From Vulcanimicrobiota bacterium (GTDB lineage Bacteria; Vulcanimicrobiota; Xenobia; Xenobiales; JADMJV01): a DNA stretch of 64,000 bases. This document shows, piece after piece, positions 1-9,405 of the stretch. The stretch spans positions 1 through 64,000 of the forward strand of contig JAFKGI010000033.1 in the NCBI GenBank assembly GCA_017307785.1. The letters run 5' to 3'. The position numbers and the translations under genes were made by a program. The notes beneath the pieces were generated by a model that had not been told where the DNA came from, searched no databases, and saw only the letters and a program-made list of their open reading frames with translations. Numbering within the stretch: position 1 is the first letter of the stretch; the number at the start of each line of letters is the position of its first letter.

Positions 1-1
1 G

Positions 2-442
2 GCCGGCATCCGAGACGTTCACTTCGGCGACAACGTCACGCTGGTGGAGCCGGTCAATCTCTACGAGTGCTCCATCGGTTCCGACAGCTTCGTGGGTCCG
101 TTCTGTGAAATCCAAAAGGGAGTCGTGGTCGGCGACAAAACCCGGGTCCAGTCGCACACCTTCATTTGTGAACTGGTCACCATCGGCGATCATTGCTTCG
201 TGGGCCACGGCGTTATGTTCATCAATGACCTCTTTAGCGAGGGCAAACCGGCGGGCGATCCCGAGAAATGGAAGTCCACCCACATTGGCAACCACGTTTC
301 CATCGGAAGCAACGCGACGATTTTGCCGATTCGTATCTGCGATCACGTCGTGATCGGTGCCGGCTCGGTGGTCACCAAAGACATCACCCGGCCAGGCGTC
401 TACGCCGGCAATCCCGCCCGCTTTCTGCGCGAACACCGATAG
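2..442 (+). CDS. Hexapeptide-repeat acyltransferase (5' end cut by window)
   Basis: The reading frame is open from the window edge, so the true start lies upstream; the GTG at 44 is only an internal candidate. The protein shows repeated hexapeptide units of the left-handed beta-helix type (I-G-D-x-x-x, V-I-G-x-G-S) over its whole length. It ends with the family-typical segment G-S-V-V-T-K-D then Y-A-G-N-P-A. Such enzymes (WbbJ/NeuD/LpxA-like fold) transfer acetyl or longer acyl groups from a coenzyme A or carrier donor to sugars or amino sugars; the acceptor cannot be told. The stop TAG abuts the ATG of the Nudix gene, so the two are probably co-transcribed. Confidence 0.85.
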   Translation, partial: AGIRDVHFGDNVTLVEPVNLYECSIGSDSFVGPFCEIQKGVVVGDKTRVQSHTFICELVTIGDHCFVGHGVMFINDLFSEGKPAGDPEKWKSTHIGNHVSIGSNATILPIRICDHVVIGAGSVVTKDITRPGVYAGNPARFLREHR

Positions 443-805
443 ATGCTGGTAGCCGCCGCCGTCGTCAAGCATGAGCAGGGCTACTGGATGGTGCGTCGCG
501 GTCCGGGCCGCGACCACGCGGGCATGTGGGAATTCCCGGGAGGTAAGTTGGAACCGGGAGAGTCTTTCGCCCAGGCCCTGGCCCGCGAACTCTGGGAAGA
601 ACTGGGGATCCAGGTCCAGGTGGGAGAGCTGGTGGCCAAGGCTCGCAACGAGCGTATCGAAATGCACGCTTTCGAAGTCGTGATCCAGGAGGGCCCACCG
701 GAACTTCGCGAACACGATGCCCAGGCCGTGATTCCCCTAGCAGAATTGGTCAACTATCCGATGAACGACCTCGATCAACAAGTTGTGAGCCAGCTACATC
801 CATGA
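443..805 (+). CDS. MutT-type Nudix hydrolase, (8-oxo-)dGTP pyrophosphatase-like
   Basis: A 120-aa single-domain protein with an intact Nudix box from G34 to I56 (G-x5-E-x7-RE-L-x-EE-L-G-I), which binds divalent metal and cleaves nucleoside diphosphate linkages. The length and the W-E-F-P-G-G-K lead-in are those of small MutT proteins that hydrolyse oxidised dGTP. Substrate specificity is inferred only from that resemblance. ATG starts directly after the preceding stop, and its own stop overlaps the next start by 4 nt (ATGA at 802-805), indicating translational coupling with the rRNA methyltransferase gene. Confidence 0.9.
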   Translation: MLVAAAVVKHEQGYWMVRRGPGRDHAGMWEFPGGKLEPGESFAQALARELWEELGIQVQVGELVAKARNERIEMHAFEVVIQEGPPELREHDAQAVIPLAELVNYPMNDLDQQVVSQLHP

Positions 806-2046
806 AATCCAAGCGTTTCCAACCCCGCCGTTATCAACTGAAAAAAGAAGGCGCCTCTGTAGTGCGCCAGGGTCATCCCTGGATTTTTCGCGACAAATTG
901 AGCAGCGCCATCGAGGTCTTTGAGGATGGCCAGTGGTTGCAACTCTTGGATGGCGCCAATGAGACGGTAGGCTGGGGACTTTACCAGGCCACCGGCGGCG
1001 TAGGCATCCGCGTGCTGCGCAAGGGCGAGAACCCGCCCAGTCGCGAGTGGTACCGAAAGTTGGTGCAGAAAGCCATCGCCCAGAGAACGCCCCTGCGTCG
1101 GGAGACCGAGGCCTTTCGCGTCTTCAACGGAGAGAGCGACAAACTGCCCGGCATCGTGCTGGATGTCTACAACGGCTACGGGGTTCTACAGACCTACTCC
1201 AAAGGCGTGGACAGTCTGGGACGATATCTGGCGGGTGTGGCCTACGAAGAGCTGAACCTCAAAGGCTTGCTCTGGAAGACGCCTACCAAGCGAAAAGATA
1301 CGGAACATACTGTGCGCCTGTTGCGCGGTCGTTTGCCCTCGTTGGTGCGCTTCCAAGAGTGTCAGGTGCAGTTGGCGGCCGACCTGCGCAGCGGCCAGAA
1401 AAGCGGCACCTTCCTGGATTTACGAGGACTACGCCGCTGGTTGGCGGAGCAGCCCATGCGCGGAGCTCGCGTCATCAACTTGTTCAGCTACACCGGCGCC
1501 ATCGGACTGGCTTGTTGCCAGGGCGGAGCGCGCGAGGTGCTCAACGTCGACGCGGCCCAGGCCTCGCTCGACTTCGGAGCCAAGTATCACAACGCTCCCG
1601 GTCAGAAGTGGGTTTGCGCCGATATTTTCCGCTGGATCCCCGAGTTGCCCAAGAACGACCTTTACGACTGGATCATCGTCGACCCGCCTTCCATGGCCTC
1701 TCAGATGGATCAAGTGCCGCAAGCTCTGGCCGTCTACCGCAGAATCTATCGCCAACTCTTGCCGCATCTCAAGCCCGGAGGAGTGATGATCGCCTGTTGC
1801 TGCACCAGTCGCATCAACCCCGAACGCTTCGAGCAGGTGGTCCGCCAGGCTCTGGGAGGTGCCAAGGTGTGGCAGCGCATTCCCATGGAACTGGACCACA
1901 AGCCTGGCTTTGCCGAGGCCAATTACCTGAAGATCCTGATCTTCCGCCCGCCCAGTCAACGCCCACAAGCACCTCCCGGCGCAGCTCATCCTAAGGGTAA
2001 AAGCCTGCCTCCGGGACGTTCCCGACCGCGTAAGCCGACGCGCTGA
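802..2046 (+). CDS. Class I rRNA large-subunit methyltransferase, RlmI family (PUA + Rossmann)
   Basis: 414 aa. The N-terminal ~85 residues resemble the PUA RNA-binding domain of RlmI/YccW proteins (R-Q-G-H-P-W-I-F-R start). A central strand-rich linker follows, then a Rossmann methyltransferase domain with F-S-Y-T-G-A-I-G-L as SAM motif I, and D-P-P-S-M as motif IV. A Cys-rich strand (A-C-C-C-T-S) lies where RlmI enzymes carry a conserved cysteine. RlmI methylates C5 of cytosine 1962 in 23S rRNA; the exact target here is inferred. The C-terminus ends in a basic Pro/Arg-rich tail. It overlaps the Nudix gene by 4 nt and the M48 gene by 1 nt (TGATG). Confidence 0.85.
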   Translation: MKSKRFQPRRYQLKKEGASVVRQGHPWIFRDKLSSAIEVFEDGQWLQLLDGANETVGWGLYQATGGVGIRVLRKGENPPSREWYRKLVQKAIAQRTPLRRETEAFRVFNGESDKLPGIVLDVYNGYGVLQTYSKGVDSLGRYLAGVAYEELNLKGLLWKTPTKRKDTEHTVRLLRGRLPSLVRFQECQVQLAADLRSGQKSGTFLDLRGLRRWLAEQPMRGARVINLFSYTGAIGLACCQGGAREVLNVDAAQASLDFGAKYHNAPGQKWVCADIFRWIPELPKNDLYDWIIVDPPSMASQMDQVPQALAVYRRIYRQLLPHLKPGGVMIACCCTSRINPERFEQVVRQALGGAKVWQRIPMELDHKPGFAEANYLKILIFRPPSQRPQAPPGAAHPKGKSLPPGRSRPRKPTR

Positions 2047-2882
2047 TGAAACGGCTCGTGCTGCTGGCCTGCCTGCTGACTCCGGTTTGCGTGCATGCTC
2101 AGGAGTGGCCGGGCTGGAAACGCTTGCGTGAGGCACTGGCCGAGCAACAGCTAGAAATATCCCGAGACGACCCGCGTCAGCCGCACGTGGAGGCGGTCGG
2201 GCGCGCTCTGCTGGCTCGCCAGAATCCCAGACCGCCCTGGGAATTCGTGGTTGTTGACAGCCCCAAAGTGGACGCCGGCTGTGGAGGCGAGGGGACCATC
2301 TACGTGACCCGCGGTCTGCTCGATTTGGAGCTGGACGACGATGAGTTGGCGGGCATCTTGGGCCACGAAGTCGCCCATGGCATGATGCACCACGTGGAGC
2401 TCAACCAGCAGCCCCGCCTCCAGATGGAACAGGCACGCCTCGACCAACAGAAGGCGCTACTGGAAGTGGAGGAACTGGAGCGCCAACGCTCTCGCTTGAG
2501 CCCCGAGGAATTCGCTCGCCGCCAAAAAGAATTGGCCCGAAAAGCCCTGGAACTCCAGGAACGCATCGCCATCATCCAGGCCTCCGCCAAAAAAGTGGAA
2601 CTCAATCTGCGCGCCCAGGAAGCCGATGCCGACAGCATCGGCCTCCAGCTGGCCCGTCTGGCCGGCTATCGCGAAGACGGGTTGGTCACGGCCCTGGCCA
2701 AGGTCCAGGAGGCCGGCGGCAACCCCCAGAACCTGGCCGGTTACCGCCATCCTCCCGTCGCCTATCGCCTGACCCGACTGCGCCAGTTGCTCCAACTTCT
2801 CAAGGCGCTCAGTCCTCCACAATCACCCGATCGCTCGCCGAACGACCAAACGTCTCCGGGTGGTACATCTCCTCGGCCTTAG
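2046..2882 (+). CDS. Secreted M48-family zinc metalloprotease
   Basis: 278 aa. An N-terminal signal peptide (hydrophobic core in residues 4-16, likely cut after V-H-A) leads to an M48 peptidase domain. H-E-V-A-H at 107-111 supplies two zinc ligands, and E192 in E-A-D-A-D the third. Between them lies an unusually long Glu/Gln/Arg-rich helical stretch (about residues 117-185) that looks like a coiled coil. The family includes BepA/LoiP periplasmic quality-control proteases. The C-terminal tail is Pro/Ser-rich. The last 74 nt overlap the 3' end of the opposing alpha-2-macroglobulin gene, so a protease and a putative protease trap are convergent neighbours. Confidence 0.88.
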   Translation: MKRLVLLACLLTPVCVHAQEWPGWKRLREALAEQQLEISRDDPRQPHVEAVGRALLARQNPRPPWEFVVVDSPKVDAGCGGEGTIYVTRGLLDLELDDDELAGILGHEVAHGMMHHVELNQQPRLQMEQARLDQQKALLEVEELERQRSRLSPEEFARRQKELARKALELQERIAIIQASAKKVELNLRAQEADADSIGLQLARLAGYREDGLVTALAKVQEAGGNPQNLAGYRHPPVAYRLTRLRQLLQLLKALSPPQSPDRSPNDQTSPGGTSPRP

Positions 2883-5800
2883 CCGGAGGGACGACGAAGT
2901 TGCCGGGCGTGGTGGCGCGGGCGAAGTAGTCGTAGTCATGGACGCCGTAGTAGACCCACTGACTGAAGGCCTCTACCCGCTCATCTCGCAGGTTCTGATG
3001 CTCGTACCACCAGGGATTCCACCACCAGCGGCGACCGCTGGGAGGAGTGAGCTGAGGAGCCGGCTGACTGCCCTGAAGAGCCGGATTGATGGCTTCCAAT
3101 CCGGCCGGCAGAGGATCCACCAGTGCCACGTGATAACGCATCGACGGGCACACCATGGTGACGTGCACTTTGACCCGCGCTCCTGACTTGATGTGCCAGA
3201 CCCCTTCTGCATCGCGGCGCACGTCCCGATTATCATCCACCGCTTCATAGAGGCGCTCTACCGAGAAGCCCCGTTCCAGAGCGTTCTGCTTGAGACTGGT
3301 GGGCGCATACTTCATGCCGAAGCGGTAGTAGAGACGGCCCGGACCGCTCTTGCTCAAAACCAGGTTCTGCTTGCCCTTGATGTCGGCCATCGGGACGCGC
3401 AACTCCTTGGTATCGGCGCTGCGCCCCTTGAAGCTCTGCTCCCCGGCGAACTGATCGCCTAACCAGAGACGAGCCACGAAGTCCGGGGTGACCTTTTCGT
3501 ATTTCTGGAAGTATTCGTCCAGAGCGAGCAATACGAAGCAGTTCTCCTGAGTGTTGGCCCAGCGGCCGGCCACTCGATGGTCAAGCAGGTTACGCACCAA
3601 CTTGGGCAACAGGTCCGACTGCGGCTGGTCCTGGATCAGGGCTTCCAGCAGAATCGCGTCGTCCCGATGATCAGAAGCCAGCACCAGGTAGGATTTATCG
3701 TCGTAGTGGGTGGCGAACTGAGCCATCGAGGCCGTCTCGGTCACCCGATTGTTGAGATGGCGCCGAACCTGGGTGAGCAACTCCTTGCTGGCGGCATCCT
3801 CCGAGAGAGTCGGTAGCAGCCAACCCAGGCACTCCAGCGGGGTCTTTTCCACCCCGCCCCATTCCTGAATCAGCTTGCGGGCCCGAGCCGCGTCCGGCTT
3901 GCCGGAAAGGCGCATCACGTAGAGCGCGTAGGCCCGCAGATAACGCTTGTAGTAGTCACCATACTCCGCCGGAATATGGTTCTCCACGTGGTTGGTATAT
4001 TCCAGAGCGCGCCGGTAGGTGTCGTCCGGGATCGCATTGCCGGCCTTTTTGAGGCGCACCAGGGCATGGGTGACGTGCAGGCTGACGTAGGGCACCGAAG
4101 GCTTATCGCGCACCCAGTAGTCCCAGCCGCCGTCGTAGTTCTGCATGCCGGTCAGTTTTTTGATGTCGCCGGCCAGCGAGGTCTTGAGTTCGCTTTCCGT
4201 GGGCATCCCCGGGGCGTTAAAGGCGCGCAGCACCGGGGCCAGAGCCACAGTGGAAAGCACCCGCGAAGACACCTGCTCGGCGCACTCAAACGGATAGGTC
4301 CGCAAATAAAGGAAAGCATCGGTCAGTTCCGCCAGAGCGGTGCTGCTGGTCGACACCTCCAGGCCACCGAACTGCCGAAAGATATCGGCGGGAGGAGTAA
4401 CGGCCTGCTCCACGGCGCCTTCGTCGACGGTTCCGTAAGTCGCAAAAGCCTCGGTCGTGGCCGGCGTCCAAACGGGGAAATCGAGCTCCGCCGCGTCGGC
4501 AAAACCGGCGCTGCTGGCCCCCACCTGAAAGCGAGCCGTGCCGGCCTGGTCGGCACTGACGGGAATGCGCACCTCGACCCGGTCGTTAGCGGGCACCTGC
4601 ACGGTCACGCCCGCCCCCTTCGGATCCACCTTGAGATTGGTGGCCCGACAAGCCAGCTGCACGGCCATCGGTTTGTCGGTCTGATTTTGCAGCGTCACCG
4701 GCAACTCACAGCGGTCACCGAAGTTGAGGAAGCGCGGCGGCGAAGGACGCACCATCAGGGGCTGCTGAGCCACCAGAGACGATTGCCCCTTGCCGAACTG
4801 CTTTTCACCCGCCACCGCCAGCGCCACCACCCGATACCGGGTCAGGTTATCCGGTAGTTTGAAAGGCAGCTTGAGGCGCCCCTCAGCATCGGTTCGAGCC
4901 GAGGGAACGTAATAAGCCAGTGCCGAGAAATCCTTACGCACGCGAATCGGCTCCGGTCTTTCGCGGGAAGCGCCGAGGCTGGATTTGGCCATCTCGTTCT
5001 TGCCGCCCCGCAGGCGCATGCTGTCCCGACGGCCGCCGGGTGCATTCTGAGCAAAAGCCCCGTCGTCCATGGCCATGCCCCGGGCCACGGTCGGCATGGC
5101 CATCGGACGCATCAGTCCCTCCGGCGCCGGTGGCGGAGCGGGAGGCTCCACGGCCACCTCCTTGGCCAGCGCCAGCTCCACGAATTGACGCATGGTGTAG
5201 TGGCTCACTTCCGCCGCGCGCAACGCGTAGAACAAGTTCCACGGGTCGGAGTAGTCGCCCCCGGCCAGGGCCAAGACCGACTCGTCCACCACGTAGAGCG
5301 CAACTTCGGCTTGGGCCACCGGCTTGCCGGCTGCATCTTTCAGGCGCACTTCCAGCGCATTCTGACTGCCGGGCTCGGACTTGGGTTGGGCAGGCTTCAC
5401 TTCCACCGTGAGCTGCCGACTTTTTGCGCTGATAGGCAAGTTCAAGCTGGCCTGGGCGTGGGCGGGCCGCGCGGGCGCTCCGGCCACCGCATTGCCTTGC
5501 TCGTCGGTGCGCGGTTCCTGGCCGACCGCGTCAACCGTTACCGACAGATTGGGCAGAAAGCCCTCTTCCAGAGGAACCTTGAGGGTGGCGCTGCCGCTAC
5601 TCAAATCCAGCACTTGCTTGGAAACCAGGCCATGCCGCTCCAGGGTCACCAGCGCCTGAGCGCCGGTAAAGGGAGACTGCACCAGCACTTCGGCCACTTC
5701 GCCCGGCTCATATTCTTTCTTGTTGGGAACCAGCGTCAGACGCTGCATCTCCACGTCTCGCTTGGGCGGCTGCTTGCCGCCGGCCACCCAGGAGGTCATC

Positions 5801-8727
5801 TGACTCTGGTTGCTTCGGTTGGACTCGTCTTCGACGGTCACTTCGAATTGATAGGTGCCCCCTTCGCCGGTGGGAACGGTCACCGCCTGGGGTGCGCCCG
5901 CGGAGGTCAGGGTCTGAGAAAAAACTTCCTTCTTGGTAGTATTGTTCTCGCTGTCCGAGTATTCCCAGCTCAGTCGGTAGGCCTTGGCGATCAATCGTTT
6001 GCCGGTCACCGCCTTGCCGTCCAGGTCGGTGGCCACGACGTCATAGACCAGCGGTTTGCCCGCTTCCACAAAGGTAGAGCGAGCCTTGATGCCTACGTAG
6101 AAACTGGACGGATGCACGATCAGGTTGGTACTGGTGCTCCAGGCCTGGCGATTGACGTCGGTGACGGTAGCCGTCGCCTCCACATTGTAGGGTCGAGGCG
6201 GATCGGCCGATTTGAACTGGAGCTCCAGCGTGTCCTTGCCGGCGTGGTTGGTGCGTCCCTGAAAGGACTTGTATTGGTTCGGATTGGGCGCGGGCGCCCA
6301 CCAGCAATAGCAATCCCACCAGGGAGTCCAGGTGCCGAACGAATAGCCCTCCCAGTGCGGCGGACTGTAGTTGGTGGGAGTGGCGTTGACGCCCCAGGCT
6401 ACGGGTGCGTCCTTCAGACCCCCGCCCGCGTAATACTTGGCTTCCACCGAAACGGTGGCTCGCCCGCCCACCACGGTGGAGCCGGACTCGGTCTGCGCCG
6501 AAACCTCGAACTCGGGGCGGCGAAATTCCTGGACCTGAAAACTATGATCGTGCTCCGATCCGTCGCTTTCGAGCTGCAGGTGAGCGTCGCCCAGATTGAA
6601 GTTCTTGGGCAGCTCCACTTTGAAATCAAAGCCCCCCAGTCCGCCAATGGCCGCCTTGCCCTTGCTGACTTCATTGCCTCGGGAATCGACCAACTTGTAG
6701 CTGACCGTCTTGTCGTCGGTGTTGGCGAGGTCTCCCCGATGCTGGTGAATCTGCTTGCGCAACCAACCTTTGATGGCCACCGTCTCTCCGGGCTTGTAGA
6801 GGCGCCGATCGTCGTTCACGAACCACAGGGTCTGATCACCACTCTTGCCCGGATTGAAGCTGCCTTCGCCGTAATCGACGGAGTCGGGAAGAAACAGCTG
6901 GTCGTCCTTAGACGAGACGATCACCGCCTGAGTCTTGCCGGTCCACTTCAGCTGGGCCAGGCCGTCCGCACCGGAGCGCACCCCTTCTTTCAGGTCGGCA
7001 AAGCGAACCTCGGCTCCCTCGACCGGCTTGCCATCGCTGAGCCGGGTGACCCAGGCCAGCAACTGATCGCCGTCAGCGGCCAGATTGAGTCCCAGCTGGC
7101 TGCGCTGCACCCAGGCGACGTAGCGCTGATAGCGACGCTGACTGGCGTCCTCCTGGTCGGGCGTGGCCACGACGATCAGCTGGTGGCTTTTTTGCAGAGG
7201 CGCGGTCAGGTCGACCTTCACGTCTCGCAACTCATCCACCGGGCCCTCGGCGCTGACGGTGTCATCAAAAACTCGCTCCCCGGGGAACTTCATTTCTTTC
7301 TCGTCCCAGCGGTGCGAAAGCGCTTCATGATAAGCTTTCCAGTCTTCCGGTTTGACGGCGTAGACTTCGACCTGCAGCGACTTGTGGTTGATGGTGGTGA
7401 AGCTGAGTTGCGAGGGGCCCACCGGATCGAGCACCACGAAAGTCTTCTTGGGAGGCACGAACATGGGCCGGGCACTACCGACCTTGATGGTCACCGGGGT
7501 AGCCTGTCCCAGAGTCTGGCCCCAGGTGTCCGTCACCGAGGCCGGCACGGTAATGGTGTAGGCGGTGCGTCCCTTGGTGCGACCATGGATCCACAGTCCG
7601 CCTCCGCGCACCACCGCCCGCATGCCGGGCAGCTCGGGAGTGACCACCACCTCGCTGGCCTTGAACTTCTTGGGGTCGAGCGAATTGTTGAAGTGGACGT
7701 AAAGCGGAGTCCCCGGCGGCTGATTGTCGGGGGTCTGGTTGACGATGTGCAGAGGATCGTAGGTGGAAAATCCCAGCGTCTGCGCTCCCACGGTGGTGCG
7801 CGGGCCCTCCAGCGAGGGGGCTCCGGCCGGCAAGGTCAGACTGTAGCTGGTGCCCGGCTTCAAGGGAGAACTGGCCACCACCGCCAGCCAACGACCTTCC
7901 TCGGCCTGGGAAACCAGAGACTGCACCGAAGCATCGGCGGCGATTTCTTCGCGGGTGGCTTTGCGCACCGAGCCCCCCGAGAACTGCAAAAGCGAAATCA
8001 ATTTATCCGCGTCGATACGCTGGTCGAAACTCATGAACAGCACGGGCTTGAGTCCAATGCCCGAGGAGGTCGGATACGATTGCTTCAGGACCACCGGGGG
8101 AGTGCGAAAGGTCCAGCTCACCGGGGCTTTCAGAGAGGACCCGTTGGGCGCCTGAGCCTGAGAGATCTCGGCCCGAAATTCGGTGGCCATGGGCAGGCGC
8201 GTCTTGGGCTGGAAGATCAGCGTTTGGGTGCCGACCCAGCGCCATTCGCCAGGCGTCTCGGGCGTCAACTTGACGGGCACGCTGGTGGGACTGGCGGTGG
8301 AAGATAACTCCACCATCGACTGATTGAAGGTGACGCTCAGATTGGGGGCCAGTTCGACGTCGCCTTCGGGACCGTAGCGGAGCACCTCAACCGGCTTTTT
8401 CTCGACGCTCGGGGGCGCCATTTTCTGAGCCGGCGGAAAGTCTTGCTGGATGCGTCGGCCCGTTTTCGGGGCGGGCAAGGAAGCGGCACGCAGGGCGAAG
8501 TCAGTCCGGTCCTGAGGTTTGGCCTTGAGCGGGGCGAGCCGAGAGAGCAAGCGGCGCAACTCTTCGAGACTCAGAGGGGAAGGATGGGCTCGAGCGGTGC
8601 GCTCGGGCTTGGGACCGCCGGTCGCCGGAACCTGGTCAAAATCCAGTCCGACGGGCTCGCCGTAGGCACTGGTCAGCAACAAACTGCTCAAGCAAAGACC
8701 GGACAAAAGGGTAGAACGTTGGCTCAC
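2809..8727 (-). CDS. Alpha-2-macroglobulin family protease-trap protein with intact thioester
   Basis: 1972 aa with a signal peptide (residues 1-23) and no clear lipobox. Ig-like and macroglobulin (MG) domains follow, including the MG2 hallmark Y-K-P-G-E-T-V near 655. A low-complexity Met/Pro/Arg-rich stretch sits where the bait region lies. The thioester motif C-A-E-Q has Cys near 1482, followed by the alpha-helical TED domain. The C-terminus (P-P-A-K-A-E-E-M-Y-x-P-E, F-G-R-S) is typical of bacterial members. The family entraps attacking proteases by bait cleavage and thioester coupling. Odd points are an aromatic insert near 798-815 (W-W-D-C-Y-C-W-W) and a second Trp cluster near the C-terminus. 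The pbpC gene that often accompanies bacterial homologues is absent here. Confidence 0.93.
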   Translation of the reverse strand: MSQRSTLLSGLCLSSLLLTSAYGEPVGLDFDQVPATGGPKPERTARAHPSPLSLEELRRLLSRLAPLKAKPQDRTDFALRAASLPAPKTGRRIQQDFPPAQKMAPPSVEKKPVEVLRYGPEGDVELAPNLSVTFNQSMVELSSTASPTSVPVKLTPETPGEWRWVGTQTLIFQPKTRLPMATEFRAEISQAQAPNGSSLKAPVSWTFRTPPVVLKQSYPTSSGIGLKPVLFMSFDQRIDADKLISLLQFSGGSVRKATREEIAADASVQSLVSQAEEGRWLAVVASSPLKPGTSYSLTLPAGAPSLEGPRTTVGAQTLGFSTYDPLHIVNQTPDNQPPGTPLYVHFNNSLDPKKFKASEVVVTPELPGMRAVVRGGGLWIHGRTKGRTAYTITVPASVTDTWGQTLGQATPVTIKVGSARPMFVPPKKTFVVLDPVGPSQLSFTTINHKSLQVEVYAVKPEDWKAYHEALSHRWDEKEMKFPGERVFDDTVSAEGPVDELRDVKVDLTAPLQKSHQLIVVATPDQEDASQRRYQRYVAWVQRSQLGLNLAADGDQLLAWVTRLSDGKPVEGAEVRFADLKEGVRSGADGLAQLKWTGKTQAVIVSSKDDQLFLPDSVDYGEGSFNPGKSGDQTLWFVNDDRRLYKPGETVAIKGWLRKQIHQHRGDLANTDDKTVSYKLVDSRGNEVSKGKAAIGGLGGFDFKVELPKNFNLGDAHLQLESDGSEHDHSFQVQEFRRPEFEVSAQTESGSTVVGGRATVSVEAKYYAGGGLKDAPVAWGVNATPTNYSPPHWEGYSFGTWTPWWDCYCWWAPAPNPNQYKSFQGRTNHAGKDTLELQFKSADPPRPYNVEATATVTDVNRQAWSTSTNLIVHPSSFYVGIKARSTFVEAGKPLVYDVVATDLDGKAVTGKRLIAKAYRLSWEYSDSENNTTKKEVFSQTLTSAGAPQAVTVPTGEGGTYQFEVTVEDESNRSNQSQMTSWVAGGKQPPKRDVEMQRLTLVPNKKEYEPGEVAEVLVQSPFTGAQALVTLERHGLVSKQVLDLSSGSATLKVPLEEGFLPNLSVTVDAVGQEPRTDEQGNAVAGAPARPAHAQASLNLPISAKSRQLTVEVKPAQPKSEPGSQNALEVRLKDAAGKPVAQAEVALYVVDESVLALAGGDYSDPWNLFYALRAAEVSHYTMRQFVELALAKEVAVEPPAPPPAPEGLMRPMAMPTVARGMAMDDGAFAQNAPGGRRDSMRLRGGKNEMAKSSLGASRERPEPIRVRKDFSALAYYVPSARTDAEGRLKLPFKLPDNLTRYRVVALAVAGEKQFGKGQSSLVAQQPLMVRPSPPRFLNFGDRCELPVTLQNQTDKPMAVQLACRATNLKVDPKGAGVTVQVPANDRVEVRIPVSADQAGTARFQVGASSAGFADAAELDFPVWTPATTEAFATYGTVDEGAVEQAVTPPADIFRQFGGLEVSTSSTALAELTDAFLYLRTYPFECAEQVSSRVLSTVALAPVLRAFNAPGMPTESELKTSLAGDIKKLTGMQNYDGGWDYWVRDKPSVPYVSLHVTHALVRLKKAGNAIPDDTYRRALEYTNHVENHIPAEYGDYYKRYLRAYALYVMRLSGKPDAARARKLIQEWGGVEKTPLECLGWLLPTLSEDAASKELLTQVRRHLNNRVTETASMAQFATHYDDKSYLVLASDHRDDAILLEALIQDQPQSDLLPKLVRNLLDHRVAGRWANTQENCFVLLALDEYFQKYEKVTPDFVARLWLGDQFAGEQSFKGRSADTKELRVPMADIKGKQNLVLSKSGPGRLYYRFGMKYAPTSLKQNALERGFSVERLYEAVDDNRDVRRDAEGVWHIKSGARVKVHVTMVCPSMRYHVALVDPLPAGLEAINPALQGSQPAPQLTPPSGRRWWWNPWWYEHQNLRDERVEAFSQWVYYGVHDYDYFARATTPGNFVVPPAKAEEMYHPETFGRSASDRVIVED

Positions 8728-8806
8728 TGGATAGCTCCCTGAGAGGTAGATTTCGGTTAGACTCTGGCGTCGCGAATCAGGGGAGGCTTGTTCCCTGACC
8801 TCGCCG

Positions 8807-8812
8807 TAGCCT
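8807..8812 (+). promoter_or_regulatory. Putative -10 element (TAGCCT) for the FMN reductase gene
   Basis: The hexamer ends 7 nt before the ATG at 8820, so a start site about 7 nt downstream would coincide with the start codon. No Shine-Dalgarno sequence lies between them and I see no good -35. It is one of a set of similar arrangements in this window. Confidence 0.45.
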
Positions 8813-8819
8813 CTTTTGC

Positions 8820-9386
8820 ATGAGTACGAAAATCGTTGCCCTGGTGGGCAGTTTACGCCAAGGATCCCTCAACCGCGCTCTTTTGCGCGCCACCGCCGCT
8901 CTCGCTCCAGCCGGCCTGGAAATCGAGTTGCTCGAAATCGCCGATGTGCCTTTGTATAACGGAGACGTCCAGGCACAAGGTTTTCCCGAATCGGTCACGC
9001 GACTGGGCGACGCCATTCGCCAGGCCGACGGCGTGCTGCTGGTCACGCCCGAGTACAACTACTCTACTTCGGGCGTCCTGAAGAACGTCATCGACTGGAT
9101 CTCGCGCCTACCCGAGCAACCCTTCAGCGAAAAGCCCGTCGGCATCATGGGTGCCTCCATGGGCAACCTGGGAACGGCCCGGGCCCAGTACCATCTGCGC
9201 CAGATTCTCGTCTATCTCAACGGCCACGTGATGAACCGTCCCGAGATCATGGTTCCGGCCGCGCACAGCAAGTTCGACGGAGAGGGCAATCTGACCGACG
9301 AATCTACACGCGAACACCTGGTTAAGTTTTTGGCTGCGTTCCAGACTTACAGCCAGCGCGTCGCGACTCCGAAAGTTAGCTCTTAG
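8820..9386 (+). CDS. NADPH-dependent FMN reductase (flavodoxin-like quinone/azo/chromate reductase)
   Basis: 188 aa, the usual size. The N-terminus carries the FMN phosphate loop G-S-L-R-x-G-S-x-N (residues 10-18), and P-E-Y-N-Y-S near 79 contacts the isoalloxazine ring, as in ChrR/YieF/ArsH-type reductases. G-A-S-M-G-N-L-G further on completes the fold. These soluble enzymes pass hydride from NAD(P)H to quinones, azo dyes or metal oxyanions; the natural substrate is not readable. It is divergent from the alpha-2-macroglobulin gene across 92 bp and is followed by a strong hairpin terminator, so it is probably monocistronic and leaderless. Confidence 0.9.
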   Translation: MSTKIVALVGSLRQGSLNRALLRATAALAPAGLEIELLEIADVPLYNGDVQAQGFPESVTRLGDAIRQADGVLLVTPEYNYSTSGVLKNVIDWISRLPEQPFSEKPVGIMGASMGNLGTARAQYHLRQILVYLNGHVMNRPEIMVPAAHSKFDGEGNLTDESTREHLVKFLAAFQTYSQRVATPKVSS

Positions 9387-9405
9387 TCCCGTTCGATTGG
9401 GCAGT

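Noticed and set aside
5185..8307. A 1040-codon open frame on the plus strand
   Set aside because: It is antisense to the alpha-2-macroglobulin gene, has no domains, and has the His/Gly/Arg-rich composition expected of a shadow frame in high G+C DNA.
8777..8798. Inverted repeat TCAGGG-N10-CCCTGA between the alpha-2-macroglobulin and FMN reductase genes
   Set aside because: Six-bp arms of this composition are likely by chance in this G+C-rich sequence, and no known operator is matched.
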